From: CAZDAM01 sp964503595
GTDB lineage: Bacteria > Muiribacteriota > UBA6191
Reading direction: 5' to 3'
Assembly (NCBI GenBank): GCA_964503595.1
Contig: CAZDAM010000002.1
Span: forward strand, 14,434-78,433
DNA length: 64,000 nucleotides
Shown here: in pieces, positions 1-8,509 of the stretch
Numbering within the stretch: the stretch's first letter is position 1
How the letters are laid out: each line of letters opens with the position of its first letter
The notes under the pieces: generated by a model
Seen by the model: the letters and a program-made list of their open reading frames with translations, nothing else
Told to the model about the DNA's origin: nothing
Database searches by the model: none
Made by a program: the position numbers and the translations under genes

Positions 1-1026
1 CGGGGAGCCGTCCTGATGGCCGTCTATCTGGCAGGATTCTTCATCCTGATTGCCGGAGCCTGGGTTCTAAGACTGACCCATTTCAAATCCGAGGCCTCCT
101 CCTTCATGCTCGAACTGCCCCCTCTAAGAATGCCCACAATGGGATTTGTTGTTGCCGAAATGTGGCACCGTTCAAGCATCTATCTGAGGAAGGCCGGCAC
201 CATCATTTTAGCCTGCTCCCTGATCCTCTGGGCCATGTCCCGCTGGCCCCGTCTGCCTGAAGAGCATCTGGGAACTCCCCCTGCCTTCACCTTCTCGGAG
301 AATGCCAGAATCCATAAACTCGAAGAACTCTGGCTCAACACTCATGCCATCAGCCAGGACTTCTGGGATTTTGCTCCAGAATACAAGAAGGCAGAGAAAG
401 GCCTATTGAGTCAGGCCCAAACTCTTGGGATCACTCAGACCATAACTCTGGCCAGTCTGGAAGAGTTTCTGGCAGAGCTTCCTGAGATTCAGGAAAAAGT
501 CGCATACCACACCGAAGCTGTGACCGATTTTGAAAACCACCGGACCACCGAAGAACTCGCCCATAGTCTGGCAGGCCGGATTGGGAAGTTTGTCGAACCC
601 GTTTTCACCCCGGTGGGATTTGACTGGAAGATCTCCACCGCCCTGATAGGCGCCATTGCCGCCAAGGAAGTCTTTGTCACTCAGTTTGGGATTATCTACG
701 AACTGGGCTCAGAAATTGATCTGGATGCAGAATCCGACATGGAGAGAGAAAACGACGGTACCCGTCTGGGGCAGGCTCTTTTAAGAGACACTTACCCCGA
801 AGACCACCAAAGAGCCGGACAGAAGGTTTTCCATCCCCTGGTCGCTGTCAGCCTGATGATTTTCTGTCTGGTTTCCTCCCCCTGTATGGCAACCATTGCC
901 GTCACCATCCGCGAAACAGGAAGCTGGCTCTGGGGATTCTGGCAGTTCTTCGGCTTTACCTTTCTGGCCTGGATCCTCGCTCTGATCATCTACCAGGGAG
1001 GAATGGCCTTGGGGTTTGGGCCTTGA
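1..1026 (+). CDS. feoB: Ferrous iron transport protein FeoB, C-terminal part (5' end outside window)
   Basis: Membrane permease of the Feo Fe(II) uptake system. The frame is open from the first base, so the N-terminal G domain and first membrane segments lie outside the window. Family marks seen: LELPPLRMPT, GAIAAKEVFV and SSPCMATIAVTIRETGSW, with hydrophobic segments at the start, around the GAIAAKEV motif and at the C terminus. Between SLILWAMSRWP and GKFVEPVFTPVGFDW there is an acidic, hydrophilic stretch of over 100 residues, longer than I would expect for this loop in well-known FeoB proteins. The assignment is secure; the role of the insert is unknown. Confidence 0.9.
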   Translation, partial: RGAVLMAVYLAGFFILIAGAWVLRLTHFKSEASSFMLELPPLRMPTMGFVVAEMWHRSSIYLRKAGTIILACSLILWAMSRWPRLPEEHLGTPPAFTFSENARIHKLEELWLNTHAISQDFWDFAPEYKKAEKGLLSQAQTLGITQTITLASLEEFLAELPEIQEKVAYHTEAVTDFENHRTTEELAHSLAGRIGKFVEPVFTPVGFDWKISTALIGAIAAKEVFVTQFGIIYELGSEIDLDAESDMERENDGTRLGQALLRDTYPEDHQRAGQKVFHPLVAVSLMIFCLVSSPCMATIAVTIRETGSWLWGFWQFFGFTFLAWILALIIYQGGMALGFGP

Positions 1027-1223
1027 TACAGCGTGAGCTTCCCGCACAGGTTTCACAGCCTGGGACTGTTCTGGTTCTTCGATCCGCCCTGTGACAGATA
1101 GAGCAGACTTTTCAGCTCGGCTTGTGACGGACGGAGGCAGAGAGCCCATGGGCTCTGCAATTATGTCTACTACACTTCCAAAGCACTGGATTGAAGTTAC
1201 ACAATTTGCGGAAGTTGCGGAAT

Positions 1224-1233
1224 TTGTGCACAA
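1224..1233. promoter_or_regulatory. 10-bp palindrome upstream of phd-doc, possible operator
   Basis: TTGTGCACAA is a perfect palindrome 21 bases before the antitoxin start. A direct repeat TTGCGGAA (twice, about 1206-1222) lies just before it. Phd-family antitoxins usually bind palindromes in their own promoter, so autoregulation is a reasonable inference. No clear -10/-35 pair was seen in the 228-bp gap after feoB. Confidence 0.35.
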
Positions 1234-1254
1234 TAGATGGACAGGAGATGAACT

Positions 1255-1509
1255 ATGGCTATTGTCAGCGCATCCGAATTTCAGAAGAACTTTGGGCATT
1301 TTAAGGAATTGGCTCAGAGAGAACCCATTTGCATCACCAGCAATGGCCGGGAAAGTGTCGTACTGCTTTCAGCTGCTGAATACAAGGAATTTCAGGAATA
1401 TATGAAATCCCGTTATGCCTATAATGGTAACGTCAACGATGCCTTCAAGTCCGATGTCGATGCGTTCATGAACACGCATGGCGAAGTACTTGACGAGCTC
1501 GCTAAATGA
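1255..1509 (+). CDS. Phd/YefM-family antitoxin
   Basis: 84-residue antitoxin of a type II toxin-antitoxin module. The N terminus (MAIVSASEFQKNFGHFKELA, then ICITSNGRESVVLLSAAEY) is the usual Phd/YefM DNA-binding fold. The C-terminal tail after about residue 45 should wrap the toxin. The start is supported by ACAGGAG seven bases upstream. It overlaps the doc-like gene by 4 bases (ATGA), so the two are translationally coupled. Family-typical length. Confidence 0.88.
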   Translation: MAIVSASEFQKNFGHFKELAQREPICITSNGRESVVLLSAAEYKEFQEYMKSRYAYNGNVNDAFKSDVDAFMNTHGEVLDELAK

Positions 1510-1904
1510 CCTCAGCTCCCGAACCTAAGTGGATTAGCAAAGCCCAGACGCTCTATATTCATGAGCAGTCGATTGCACGGCATGGCGGCCGCTTAGGGAC
1601 ACGCAATGAAGGGCTGCTTGAATCGGCTCTCGCCCGCGCCGAGAACTTCCATGCCTATGGGGAAACCGGTCTTTGCAAATTGGCAGCGGTTTATGCCGTG
1701 GGCATCGCCCGCAATCATACGTTCATTGATGGCAACAAGCGCACCGCCTATGCGGTGGCAGGTCTATTCTTGTATCTGAATGGGCTGTTGCTGACAATTC
1801 CAGAAGTGGCGGCACAAATCAAATTGTTTGAAGATGTCGCTTCCGGGAAAGTTCCGGCGGAAGAACTGTCGGAGTTCTACCGCAAGAACACCACACCGAG
1901 ATAG
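1506..1904 (+). CDS. doc: Doc-type toxin (Fic/Doc fold)
   Basis: 132-residue toxin of the Phd-Doc type. The Fic/Doc motif HTFIDGNKRT is at residues 71-80. The Doc family is known to phosphorylate EF-Tu and so stop translation; it differs from AMPylating Fic enzymes in the flap and in lacking the second G of the GNGR motif, as here (GNKR). The upstream Phd-family partner overlaps by ATGA. Full length with the motif intact, so probably functional. The module sits between feoB and an unrelated exported protein, consistent with a small mobile insertion. Confidence 0.9.
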   Translation: MTSAPEPKWISKAQTLYIHEQSIARHGGRLGTRNEGLLESALARAENFHAYGETGLCKLAAVYAVGIARNHTFIDGNKRTAYAVAGLFLYLNGLLLTIPEVAAQIKLFEDVASGKVPAEELSEFYRKNTTPR

Positions 1905-1954
1905 CGGGAGCCCTAAAAAAAACGGGATTGATTCTGTAAAAGAAGAGATGAAGT

Positions 1955-4201
1955 TCACTCAACCTGTGAAGCGACCATACCATCCGGCAGAACCTTGAGG
2001 TGACAGACCACACCGTTCTCAGTTGGACTGACAAGCTTCTTTACCTGAAGCTTCTGTCCCTGAGGAACTTCAGCAAGCAGGTGAACCTGGGCCTCACCAT
2101 CGGTATTCGTGCGCAGACGATGACGTTTGGGATCACGGCTCATTCCTTCCAGAATCCTTACTCCCCAGGGAACCTCGGAAAGATCCAGTTCAAACTGGAC
2201 CAGAGTGTCGGAATACGGCACCCGATCCTGGTCAAGAAGGGTCAGGGTAATCGGAATCAGGGATTTATCATCCTGCAGACGATGGGCCACAAGCTCTGGA
2301 TAAGCCAGACCTCCCTGCACTCCCGCAACATAGTTCTCAAACTGCCCGGCCGGATGCATCAGTAACGGCATACCGGTTTCCCGTGGTCCGGAAGGCCGAC
2401 TTTTGGGCTCAACCGGGCCGGGATATTCGCCCATATACTCAATCACCATTTCCTGGTGTTCCTGAAAATCTCTGGGCTGAAACGGAAACTGCACGGCCTC
2501 TTTGGTGACATGCACAGCGTGCATGGTTTCTCCATCTATTCCGGCATTCAGCTCTTCATGCTTACGGGGAACCGCGAGGCGACCCAGAAACTCTTTGGAA
2601 GAAACCGATTCCACAACGGGAGTTTTCTGGGTTTGATCCGGAACCCTGGAAGCTTTCAGCACAACTCCGGATTTCACGGGTTCGAGGGATTTCAGAAAGC
2701 CTTCAAATTCCTGCTTAGTCGGTTTATGGGTATCCAGGCGAATATCATTCAGCCATTTATTCATCCCAAGAATCGGTTTCAAGGCCCCTTTGGGCTCCAT
2801 CACGACCCGTTTCTTCTCCCGCGCTCTCTCCTGGTCATCGATCTGGGTCATAAGATGGGCAACGGTCTGGCGGGATTGAGCCGGATTCGGTTCATCCACC
2901 TTGGGATGCTGACGGATCGCCTGGACGTTTTCCACGTCCTTTTCACTCAGATCTTCCACATTCTGCAAAAACCTGCGGAAATCCTGATTCAAACGATCCT
3001 CATCCCAGTCAGTTTCTCCATCCATTCCGGCATTCAGCTCTTCATGCTTGTGGGGAACCGCGAGGCGAACCAGAAACTCTTCGGAGGAAACCGATTCCAC
3101 CACGGGAGTTTTCAGGGTGCGGGCCGGAACCCTGGAAGCCTTCAGCACAATTTCGGATTTTATGGGTTCAAGCGATTTCAAAAAGCCTTCAAATTCCTGC
3201 TTAGCCGGTTTGTGGGCATCCAGGCGAATGTCATTCAGCCATTTGTTCATCCCAAAAATCGGTTTCAAAGCCCCTTTGGACTCCATCACAACCCGTGTCT
3301 TCTCCCGCACTCTCTCCTGATCATCGATCTGGGTCATAAGGTGGGCAAAAGTCTGGCGGGATTGAGCCAGATTCGGTTCATCCACCTTGGGATGCTGGCT
3401 GATCACCCGGACGTTTTCCATGGCCTTTTCATTCAGACCCTCCACATTCTGCAAAAACCTTCGGAAATTCTGATCCGAACGATCCTCATTCCAGTCAAAG
3501 GTCGGATCCTTGGCCTGGGCTTTCACCAGCTGCTGGTGAAACTCATCCAGACTCTGACGTCCCAGAGTCGGAATCGTCTGGATTTCCGGCTTGTCCGTAG
3601 ATTTCAGGCTGGCATCCAGACTCTGCATAAAACCGGTGAACTGACCATCTTCACGAAGGGCGGCATCCCGAAGACCCAGAAGGTGTCCCCCCCGATCGAT
3701 TGCCTGGGCAAGACTCTTCTGATCCTCTTCCAGGCGATAACGGGGATCTCCCGGATTGATGAATGTTGAAAAATGGGGCATGGCCCCCTCGCCCTCCATC
3801 GTCTCCAGAACCTGGGGAAGATGAATTTCCTTCACCAGAGAGGCATTCTGCTCCATGACCTTCAATCGATCATCAAGGGCAATCATGAATTCCTTGAGCT
3901 GGGGAACTTTGATGAAAGTCAGACGCAAACGCCTTAAATCCTGAAGACGGCTCTCCATGTCATCCAGACGAACCTTGAGTCTTTCCTTGACCCTGGCCTT
4001 GCGCATGGCCGTGGAAGAGGCATTCAGGACCTGATCCATTTCAAGGACTTCGGTATGAAGGCCCTCGACAATGCCTGTCATCTGGTTCAGAGTCGCCTTG
4101 ATCCGGTCATTTTCCTCAGGCGTGAAGACAGCCTTAGTCCATCCGAAAGACGAAAGTCCCCAGAAAATTCCAAAGCAAAGCAGCCGTTTGATCTGTTTCA
4201 T
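1955..4201 (-). CDS. Large exported coiled-coil protein with internal duplication and C-terminal Ig-like domain
   Basis: 748-residue protein of unknown function. A signal peptide (about residues 1-24, ending GWTKA) points to export. Residues about 25-130 are charged and heptad-like, probably coiled coil. Residues about 235-396 and 397-558 are near-identical copies of a 162-residue unit, with shared blocks such as FRRFLQNVE, HPKVDEPN, GMNKWLNDIRLD and KQEFEGFLKSLEP. The last 110 residues (PITLTLLDQDRVPYSDTLV, then TNTDGEAQVHLLAEVP) resemble a bacterial Ig-like (Big-1 type) fold. No neighbour explains its role, and it converges with doc. No enzyme motif was recognised. Confidence 0.75.
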   Translation of the reverse strand: MKQIKRLLCFGIFWGLSSFGWTKAVFTPEENDRIKATLNQMTGIVEGLHTEVLEMDQVLNASSTAMRKARVKERLKVRLDDMESRLQDLRRLRLTFIKVPQLKEFMIALDDRLKVMEQNASLVKEIHLPQVLETMEGEGAMPHFSTFINPGDPRYRLEEDQKSLAQAIDRGGHLLGLRDAALREDGQFTGFMQSLDASLKSTDKPEIQTIPTLGRQSLDEFHQQLVKAQAKDPTFDWNEDRSDQNFRRFLQNVEGLNEKAMENVRVISQHPKVDEPNLAQSRQTFAHLMTQIDDQERVREKTRVVMESKGALKPIFGMNKWLNDIRLDAHKPAKQEFEGFLKSLEPIKSEIVLKASRVPARTLKTPVVESVSSEEFLVRLAVPHKHEELNAGMDGETDWDEDRLNQDFRRFLQNVEDLSEKDVENVQAIRQHPKVDEPNPAQSRQTVAHLMTQIDDQERAREKKRVVMEPKGALKPILGMNKWLNDIRLDTHKPTKQEFEGFLKSLEPVKSGVVLKASRVPDQTQKTPVVESVSSKEFLGRLAVPRKHEELNAGIDGETMHAVHVTKEAVQFPFQPRDFQEHQEMVIEYMGEYPGPVEPKSRPSGPRETGMPLLMHPAGQFENYVAGVQGGLAYPELVAHRLQDDKSLIPITLTLLDQDRVPYSDTLVQFELDLSEVPWGVRILEGMSRDPKRHRLRTNTDGEAQVHLLAEVPQGQKLQVKKLVSPTENGVVCHLKVLPDGMVASQVE
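2527..3498 (-). repeat. 486-bp tandem duplication (two copies) inside the exported coiled-coil gene
   Basis: Two adjacent copies, 2527-3012 and 3013-3498, are offset by exactly 486 bases (162 codons). They remain very similar at DNA level, for example GGCATTCAGCTCTTCATGCT in both. The unit length keeps the frame, and the high DNA identity suggests a recent duplication able to recombine. Confidence 0.85.
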
Positions 4202-4237
4202 CCTGATTCGTTATCGTATGCTCCGCCTCTCCAATTT

Positions 4238-5536
4238 ATGACAATCACAGATATGAGCCTTTCTTCCCTTGATTCTCTGGCCTTAAAAAAGCTTCGCTCC
4301 GAAAAATCCTTCTATGAATCCGAGACCATGAAGGCCCTGGCCGGAATCAGTCCTGTTTTTCAGAATCTGCCGCCCCATATCCTGATCGGAGGAACCAATG
4401 GTAAAGGCAGCACCACCGCTCTGATGGAAGGAATTCTGATGGCATCCGGCCATCGGGTGGCCACTTTCATTACACCCCATCTTCTGCACCCAAGAGAAAG
4501 GATCCGGATCCAGGGAGAAGATCTACCTTTCGGAATCTTTCATGAAGCTCTCAGGGATATGCAGGAGTCTGTCCCCAGACTGCTTCAGAAAGGCTTTAGA
4601 AGCCCGAGTTTCTTTGAAGGAATGCTTTACACACTAATCTGGGCAGCCCGCCATTTTGAATGCACGGCCATGGTTATTGAAGCAGGACTTGGAGGGCGAA
4701 GAGACGCAACAGCCTGTCTCTCACCCCAGGCAACCCTGATCACAAACATCAGCCTGGATCATGCTCATATTCTGGGAGAGACCCATGAGGCGATTGCCCA
4801 GGAAAAAGGGACCCTCTATACGATTGCCCAAAAAAAGTTCTATGGCGGAAAGGAAGATCCCAAAAACCTGTTTTCCGAAATCTCCGGCATTCAGATTCTG
4901 TCTGACTCCATTCCGATCACAATCGTTTCACAAGGGCTTGAGGGGCAGAGCGGACAGTTTGACTGGAATGGTCAGTCTCACCGGTTTCGTTGCCCGCTTC
5001 TTGGCTCATTTCAAAGAGAAAACCTTCAAAATGCCATTGCTCTTGCCTTTGAGATCAGAGAAAAATTTGGCATCACACCTCAAAGCGTGGTGCAGGGGAT
5101 CCGCCAAATCCGCCATCCCTTCAGAATGGAGCTCTTAAGCAAAACTCCTCCTCTTCTCATCGACGGAGCCCATAATGCAGATGGCCTCAAGAAGCTTCTG
5201 GACTCCATGAATGAGCTGCTCCCAAACCAAAAACCAGTCCTCTTCATGGGCCTAAAGAGAACAAAAAGCAATCAAAATCTTAGCTTTTTGTCCCATGGGT
5301 GGGACATTGAGGGAGTCTGTCTAAAAGGTGACAGCTTTTTGAGCCCCGCAGGACTGAAGAAACAGATTCCTCTGAGAAGAGTGCACTGCAGTCTGAAAAG
5401 CACGCTGGAAGCCATGCACGAAACCCTCAAAATCAGGCCTGTTGTTCTTTGCGGGTCTCTTTATCTGGTTGCCCGCTTCACACGATTCTGGAAAAGAAAA
5501 AACTCTGGCAACAAAAAAATACAGAAAAAAACATAA
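4238..5536 (+). CDS. folC: Bifunctional folylpolyglutamate synthase / dihydrofolate synthase
   Basis: Mur-ligase-family enzyme that adds glutamate to dihydropteroate and folates. The P-loop GGTNGKGSTTA is at residues about 51-61. Other marks: ITPHLLHPRERI, the Mur-ligase block VIEAGLGGRRDAT, TNISLDHAHILG, and the C-terminal LLIDGAHNADGLKKL. From ATG 4238 the product is 432 residues, the usual length; a second ATG at 4253 is also possible. The open frame extends back to 4055, but that part overlaps the divergent exported gene and is not protein-like. The stop codon overlaps a candidate flagellar promoter for fliD. Confidence 0.9.
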   Translation: MTITDMSLSSLDSLALKKLRSEKSFYESETMKALAGISPVFQNLPPHILIGGTNGKGSTTALMEGILMASGHRVATFITPHLLHPRERIRIQGEDLPFGIFHEALRDMQESVPRLLQKGFRSPSFFEGMLYTLIWAARHFECTAMVIEAGLGGRRDATACLSPQATLITNISLDHAHILGETHEAIAQEKGTLYTIAQKKFYGGKEDPKNLFSEISGIQILSDSIPITIVSQGLEGQSGQFDWNGQSHRFRCPLLGSFQRENLQNAIALAFEIREKFGITPQSVVQGIRQIRHPFRMELLSKTPPLLIDGAHNADGLKKLLDSMNELLPNQKPVLFMGLKRTKSNQNLSFLSHGWDIEGVCLKGDSFLSPAGLKKQIPLRRVHCSLKSTLEAMHETLKIRPVVLCGSLYLVARFTRFWKRKNSGNKKIQKKT

Positions 5537-5561
5537 AGAATTTGAAGCAATGTACCGATAC
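5534..5561 (+). promoter_or_regulatory. Candidate sigma-28 (FliA-type) promoter for the fliD block
   Basis: TAAA at 5534-5537, then ACCGATAC at 5554-5561, spaced 16 bases. The sigma-28 consensus is TAAA-N15-GCCGATAA; six of eight -10 bases match and the spacer is one base long. It lies 39 bases before the fliD start and its TAAA includes the folC stop codon. Late flagellar genes such as fliD and fliS are classic FliA targets. Confidence 0.5.
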
Positions 5562-5599
5562 CGTAAGATAGGCGAAATTGTCCACTCTGGGAGTTGGCT

Positions 5600-7876
5600 A
5601 TGGCAAACGATCTGGCATTATCCACTGGTCTTGTGTCCGGTATTGACTCTGGAGCGCTGGTTGAAGCTCTGACCATCCGGCAGCGGGAAACCATCAAGAT
5701 TCAGGAAAGAAAACAGCATGAGCTGACTATTTCCAAGGAAGAATACCAAAGCATTCACTCGGCCCTGTCTTCACTCGAAGAAGCCGCTGTCAATGTATCT
5801 TTTGAATCCACCTTCTCCCGCAAAACCGCAAAAGTCGGCGATGAGGATCTTTTAGGGGCCACTGCCAACACTTCTGCTGAGGCTGCCAATTATCAGCTCA
5901 GTATCAGCCAGCTCGCGACCAGGCACCGGGTTGCCTCGGACATTCAATCCAGCATGACCTCCCCCCTTCTTTCTGAAGACGCTACCATCCAGCTCAACGG
6001 AGTCAGCCTCACGGTTTCTGCCGGGGCTAATCTGAATGATCTGAAAACCGGGATCAATAGCCTCAGAAGCCAGACGGGAGTTTCTGCCGAAATCATTGAC
6101 AAACGTCTGATCCTGTCAAGCGTGGATACCGGTACAGAGAACTCCATGGAGATTATGGATGCTGATGGAGAGTTGCTTCAGAGCATCGGAATCCTGAATG
6201 ACCCCAGCAGCTCCGGTTTTGGAGAAGCCAATGCCAAAGGCCAGGCCCTCAGGTCCGTTACCATTGATGACTGGCGTTTTGCTCCCGGAACCTTCAATAT
6301 CAACGGAGCCGAATTCACACTTGGAGGCGGAGAGACTTTCAATGATCTGGCCGATATGATCAACAATTCCGGCGTTGAAGGACTGACAGCAGAAGGAGTC
6401 GGAACCAGAATCCTTATTTACAGTGACGGACAGCCTCTTAACCTGCAGGATGTTGAAGGGAATACCACCCGAATCCTTCAGGATGTGCATTATGAGGAAT
6501 CCGATTCTCTTGGCGCACTCAACCTGAATGGAAAATCCCTGTTCATAAATGGCCAGCAAATTGATTTCACTACCGAAACAACAGCCGAAGAAGTCATGGA
6601 CCGGATCAATGCCAAAGGCATTTCCGGAGTCAAGGCCACAGTCGCTCCTGACTCCAGCCGTCTGAGGATTTACTCGGAACCCAACATCAACCTCAATATC
6701 TCCGGGACCGCTGCCGCTGATTTTGGTGCCTTCACCTCAAGAATACCTTCCGATCCTTCCTTTCAGTGGGATTATTTCAATGATGTGGATGAAACCATCA
6801 ACATCAACGGGGAAGACGTGGTCATTCCCGCCTACAGCAGCATGACCCAGATCTACAGTGCCATCAATGCAGTTTCCGGTGACTCCGGTGTGACGGCCTC
6901 CATTGTCGATGGCACCGAATTGAACTTCAATTCCTCCGACACCATTGTCATCGGTGATGTTTCCGGAAGTTTTGCCGAAAGAACAGGTCTTCTTTCCAGT
7001 TCCTTCAAAAATGAGTTAAAAACCCCACAGGATGCTATTTTCACCATCAATGGAGTTCAGGCTACACGCTCCTCCAACATCATCACCGATGTGGTTGAAA
7101 ACCTGACTCTGGAACTCAAATCTACCGGAAGCAGCACCCTGAATATCCAGAACGATTCCGATACTGCTCGTACTGCGATTGAAAACTTCATTGAGCGCTA
7201 CAACGCCGCAATTGAACTGATTGATGAAAAAGTCCGGGCAAAAAAAGACTACAACCTCAAATATCTGGCCGAAGAAGAAAGAGAAAATCTGGATGCCGAA
7301 GCCCTTGCCGAAAAAGAGGACGAACTCAGAAAACAGGTTCTGGCAGGAGACCCCCTGCTTCAGAGAGCCTACAACACTTTGAGGCAGTTCTCTTATATGC
7401 GGGTTGAAGGCCCAGATGGCATTAATTCTCTTTCCAAAATGGGAATCTCCACCGGCGCTATCGGCTCCAATCCAGCTGAAACACGGATCGGAAAACTTCA
7501 GATTGCAGATGAATCCAAGTTCAAGGCTGCTCTGGAAAACAATCTGGATCAGGTGAAAACCTTCTTTACCCGAACCGATGAAAACAACCCCAAGGGACAG
7601 GGAATTGGCGAACGTCTGAAAGTTGAAATCCGCCGCTTTACATCTTTCAGCGGCCTTTTGACCCAAAAAGCCGGAAGACCCGGCCAGGCTGTTTCAAACA
7701 GTCTGATTGATAAAGAAATTGCGGGTCTTACTCTAGATATCTTGAACAAGAACCGCTCTCTGCTAAAATATCAGGAAAGCTTATTGCTCACATTTCAGAA
7801 CATGGAGTCTTCCTTGCAGACGTTGCAGAATCAATCCAACGCCATTGCCCAGGCAGGATCCACTGGCGGTTTCTAA
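5600..7876 (+). CDS. fliD: Flagellar filament cap protein FliD (hook-associated protein 2)
   Basis: Forms the cap that folds flagellin at the growing filament tip. The N terminus LALSTGLVSGIDSGALVEAL is the FliD_N signature. The C-terminal region (TSFSGLLTQKAGRPG, then a coiled coil ending QNMESSLQTLQNQ) is the FliD_C end. Between them are about four flagellin-IN-type repeats of the pattern I/L-NG...DLxxxIN (residues about 130-160, 230-260, 310-340, 390-420). This explains the length of 758 residues against 468 in E. coli. ATG 5600 is chosen because GGGAG lies six bases upstream; a TTG at 5594 is less likely. First gene of a filament-assembly block with maf and fliS. Confidence 0.93.
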   Translation: MANDLALSTGLVSGIDSGALVEALTIRQRETIKIQERKQHELTISKEEYQSIHSALSSLEEAAVNVSFESTFSRKTAKVGDEDLLGATANTSAEAANYQLSISQLATRHRVASDIQSSMTSPLLSEDATIQLNGVSLTVSAGANLNDLKTGINSLRSQTGVSAEIIDKRLILSSVDTGTENSMEIMDADGELLQSIGILNDPSSSGFGEANAKGQALRSVTIDDWRFAPGTFNINGAEFTLGGGETFNDLADMINNSGVEGLTAEGVGTRILIYSDGQPLNLQDVEGNTTRILQDVHYEESDSLGALNLNGKSLFINGQQIDFTTETTAEEVMDRINAKGISGVKATVAPDSSRLRIYSEPNINLNISGTAAADFGAFTSRIPSDPSFQWDYFNDVDETININGEDVVIPAYSSMTQIYSAINAVSGDSGVTASIVDGTELNFNSSDTIVIGDVSGSFAERTGLLSSSFKNELKTPQDAIFTINGVQATRSSNIITDVVENLTLELKSTGSSTLNIQNDSDTARTAIENFIERYNAAIELIDEKVRAKKDYNLKYLAEEERENLDAEALAEKEDELRKQVLAGDPLLQRAYNTLRQFSYMRVEGPDGINSLSKMGISTGAIGSNPAETRIGKLQIADESKFKAALENNLDQVKTFFTRTDENNPKGQGIGERLKVEIRRFTSFSGLLTQKAGRPGQAVSNSLIDKEIAGLTLDILNKNRSLLKYQESLLLTFQNMESSLQTLQNQSNAIAQAGSTGGF

Positions 7877-7879
7877 TTC

Positions 7880-8497
7880 ATGCAGATACATCTCAATGGG
7901 AAACAGGTCGAAGTTGAAACTCAGGAACTACAGGGTTTTGGCCAGTTGATTCAAAAAATTGAAAAACAGATTCTGGAGCCAGGCGGCAGTGTCATTACCG
8001 CCCTGCACTTAAATGGTCGTGAACTGGATGCTCAGGGAGAAGCCGATTATTCCACCTTTCCTCTGGATCGGGTAGAATCTCTTGAGATTCGGGCCAGCAA
8101 TAAACAGGAATTGGCTCTACAAGCCCTTGGCGATGCCGTTCACATTCTTCCCGAACTCTCTTCCGTTGTGGATGAATGTCTGAAAAAGTTTGACGAGCTG
8201 TCCGAAAACGCCGGCATGCAGATTTTTGTCACGGTTGCGGATGGCCTCAGCTGGCTTTCCACCGTTTCTCAAGGAGCCGAAGTCATCTTTCATCCGAAGA
8301 TTCAGAATTCCGGCATGGAAAACTCTGCTTTTCTGGTCGCAAGCCGAAAGCTGCAGAATATTGCCCGCGAACTTCTGAATGCCCAGCAGCAGAGCGACTA
8401 CACCACATTTCGGGATTTGTTGGAATATGAATTAAAACCGACCCTGAATGAAATTGCCGAAGGTATCCCTGAATTTTGCCAAAGCGTTCAGGCCTGA
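7880..8497 (+). CDS. Hypothetical protein in the flagellar filament block
   Basis: 205-residue soluble protein, no signal peptide or membrane segment. It starts 3 bases after fliD ends and lies 12 bases before the maf gene, so it is surely co-transcribed. The N-terminal 75 residues (MQIHLNGKQVEVETQELQ, then VITALHLNGRELD) look like a small alpha/beta domain. The rest is mainly helical (LGDAVHILPELSSVVDECLK, ARELLNAQQQSDYTTFRDLL). Its position between fliD and maf suggests a role in filament export, capping or flagellin modification. I do not recognise the family. Confidence 0.75.
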   Translation: MQIHLNGKQVEVETQELQGFGQLIQKIEKQILEPGGSVITALHLNGRELDAQGEADYSTFPLDRVESLEIRASNKQELALQALGDAVHILPELSSVVDECLKKFDELSENAGMQIFVTVADGLSWLSTVSQGAEVIFHPKIQNSGMENSAFLVASRKLQNIARELLNAQQQSDYTTFRDLLEYELKPTLNEIAEGIPEFCQSVQA

Positions 8498-8509
8498 TAA
8501 TCTGATTCC

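Noticed and set aside
1091..1405. 104-codon frame overlapping the phd antitoxin start
   Set aside because: No RBS and out of frame with the clear Phd protein; coding signal belongs to the antitoxin.
2456..3769. 437-codon open frame on the plus strand
   Set aside because: Antisense to the duplicated exported coiled-coil gene; the apparent repeats are the complement of that gene's repeats.
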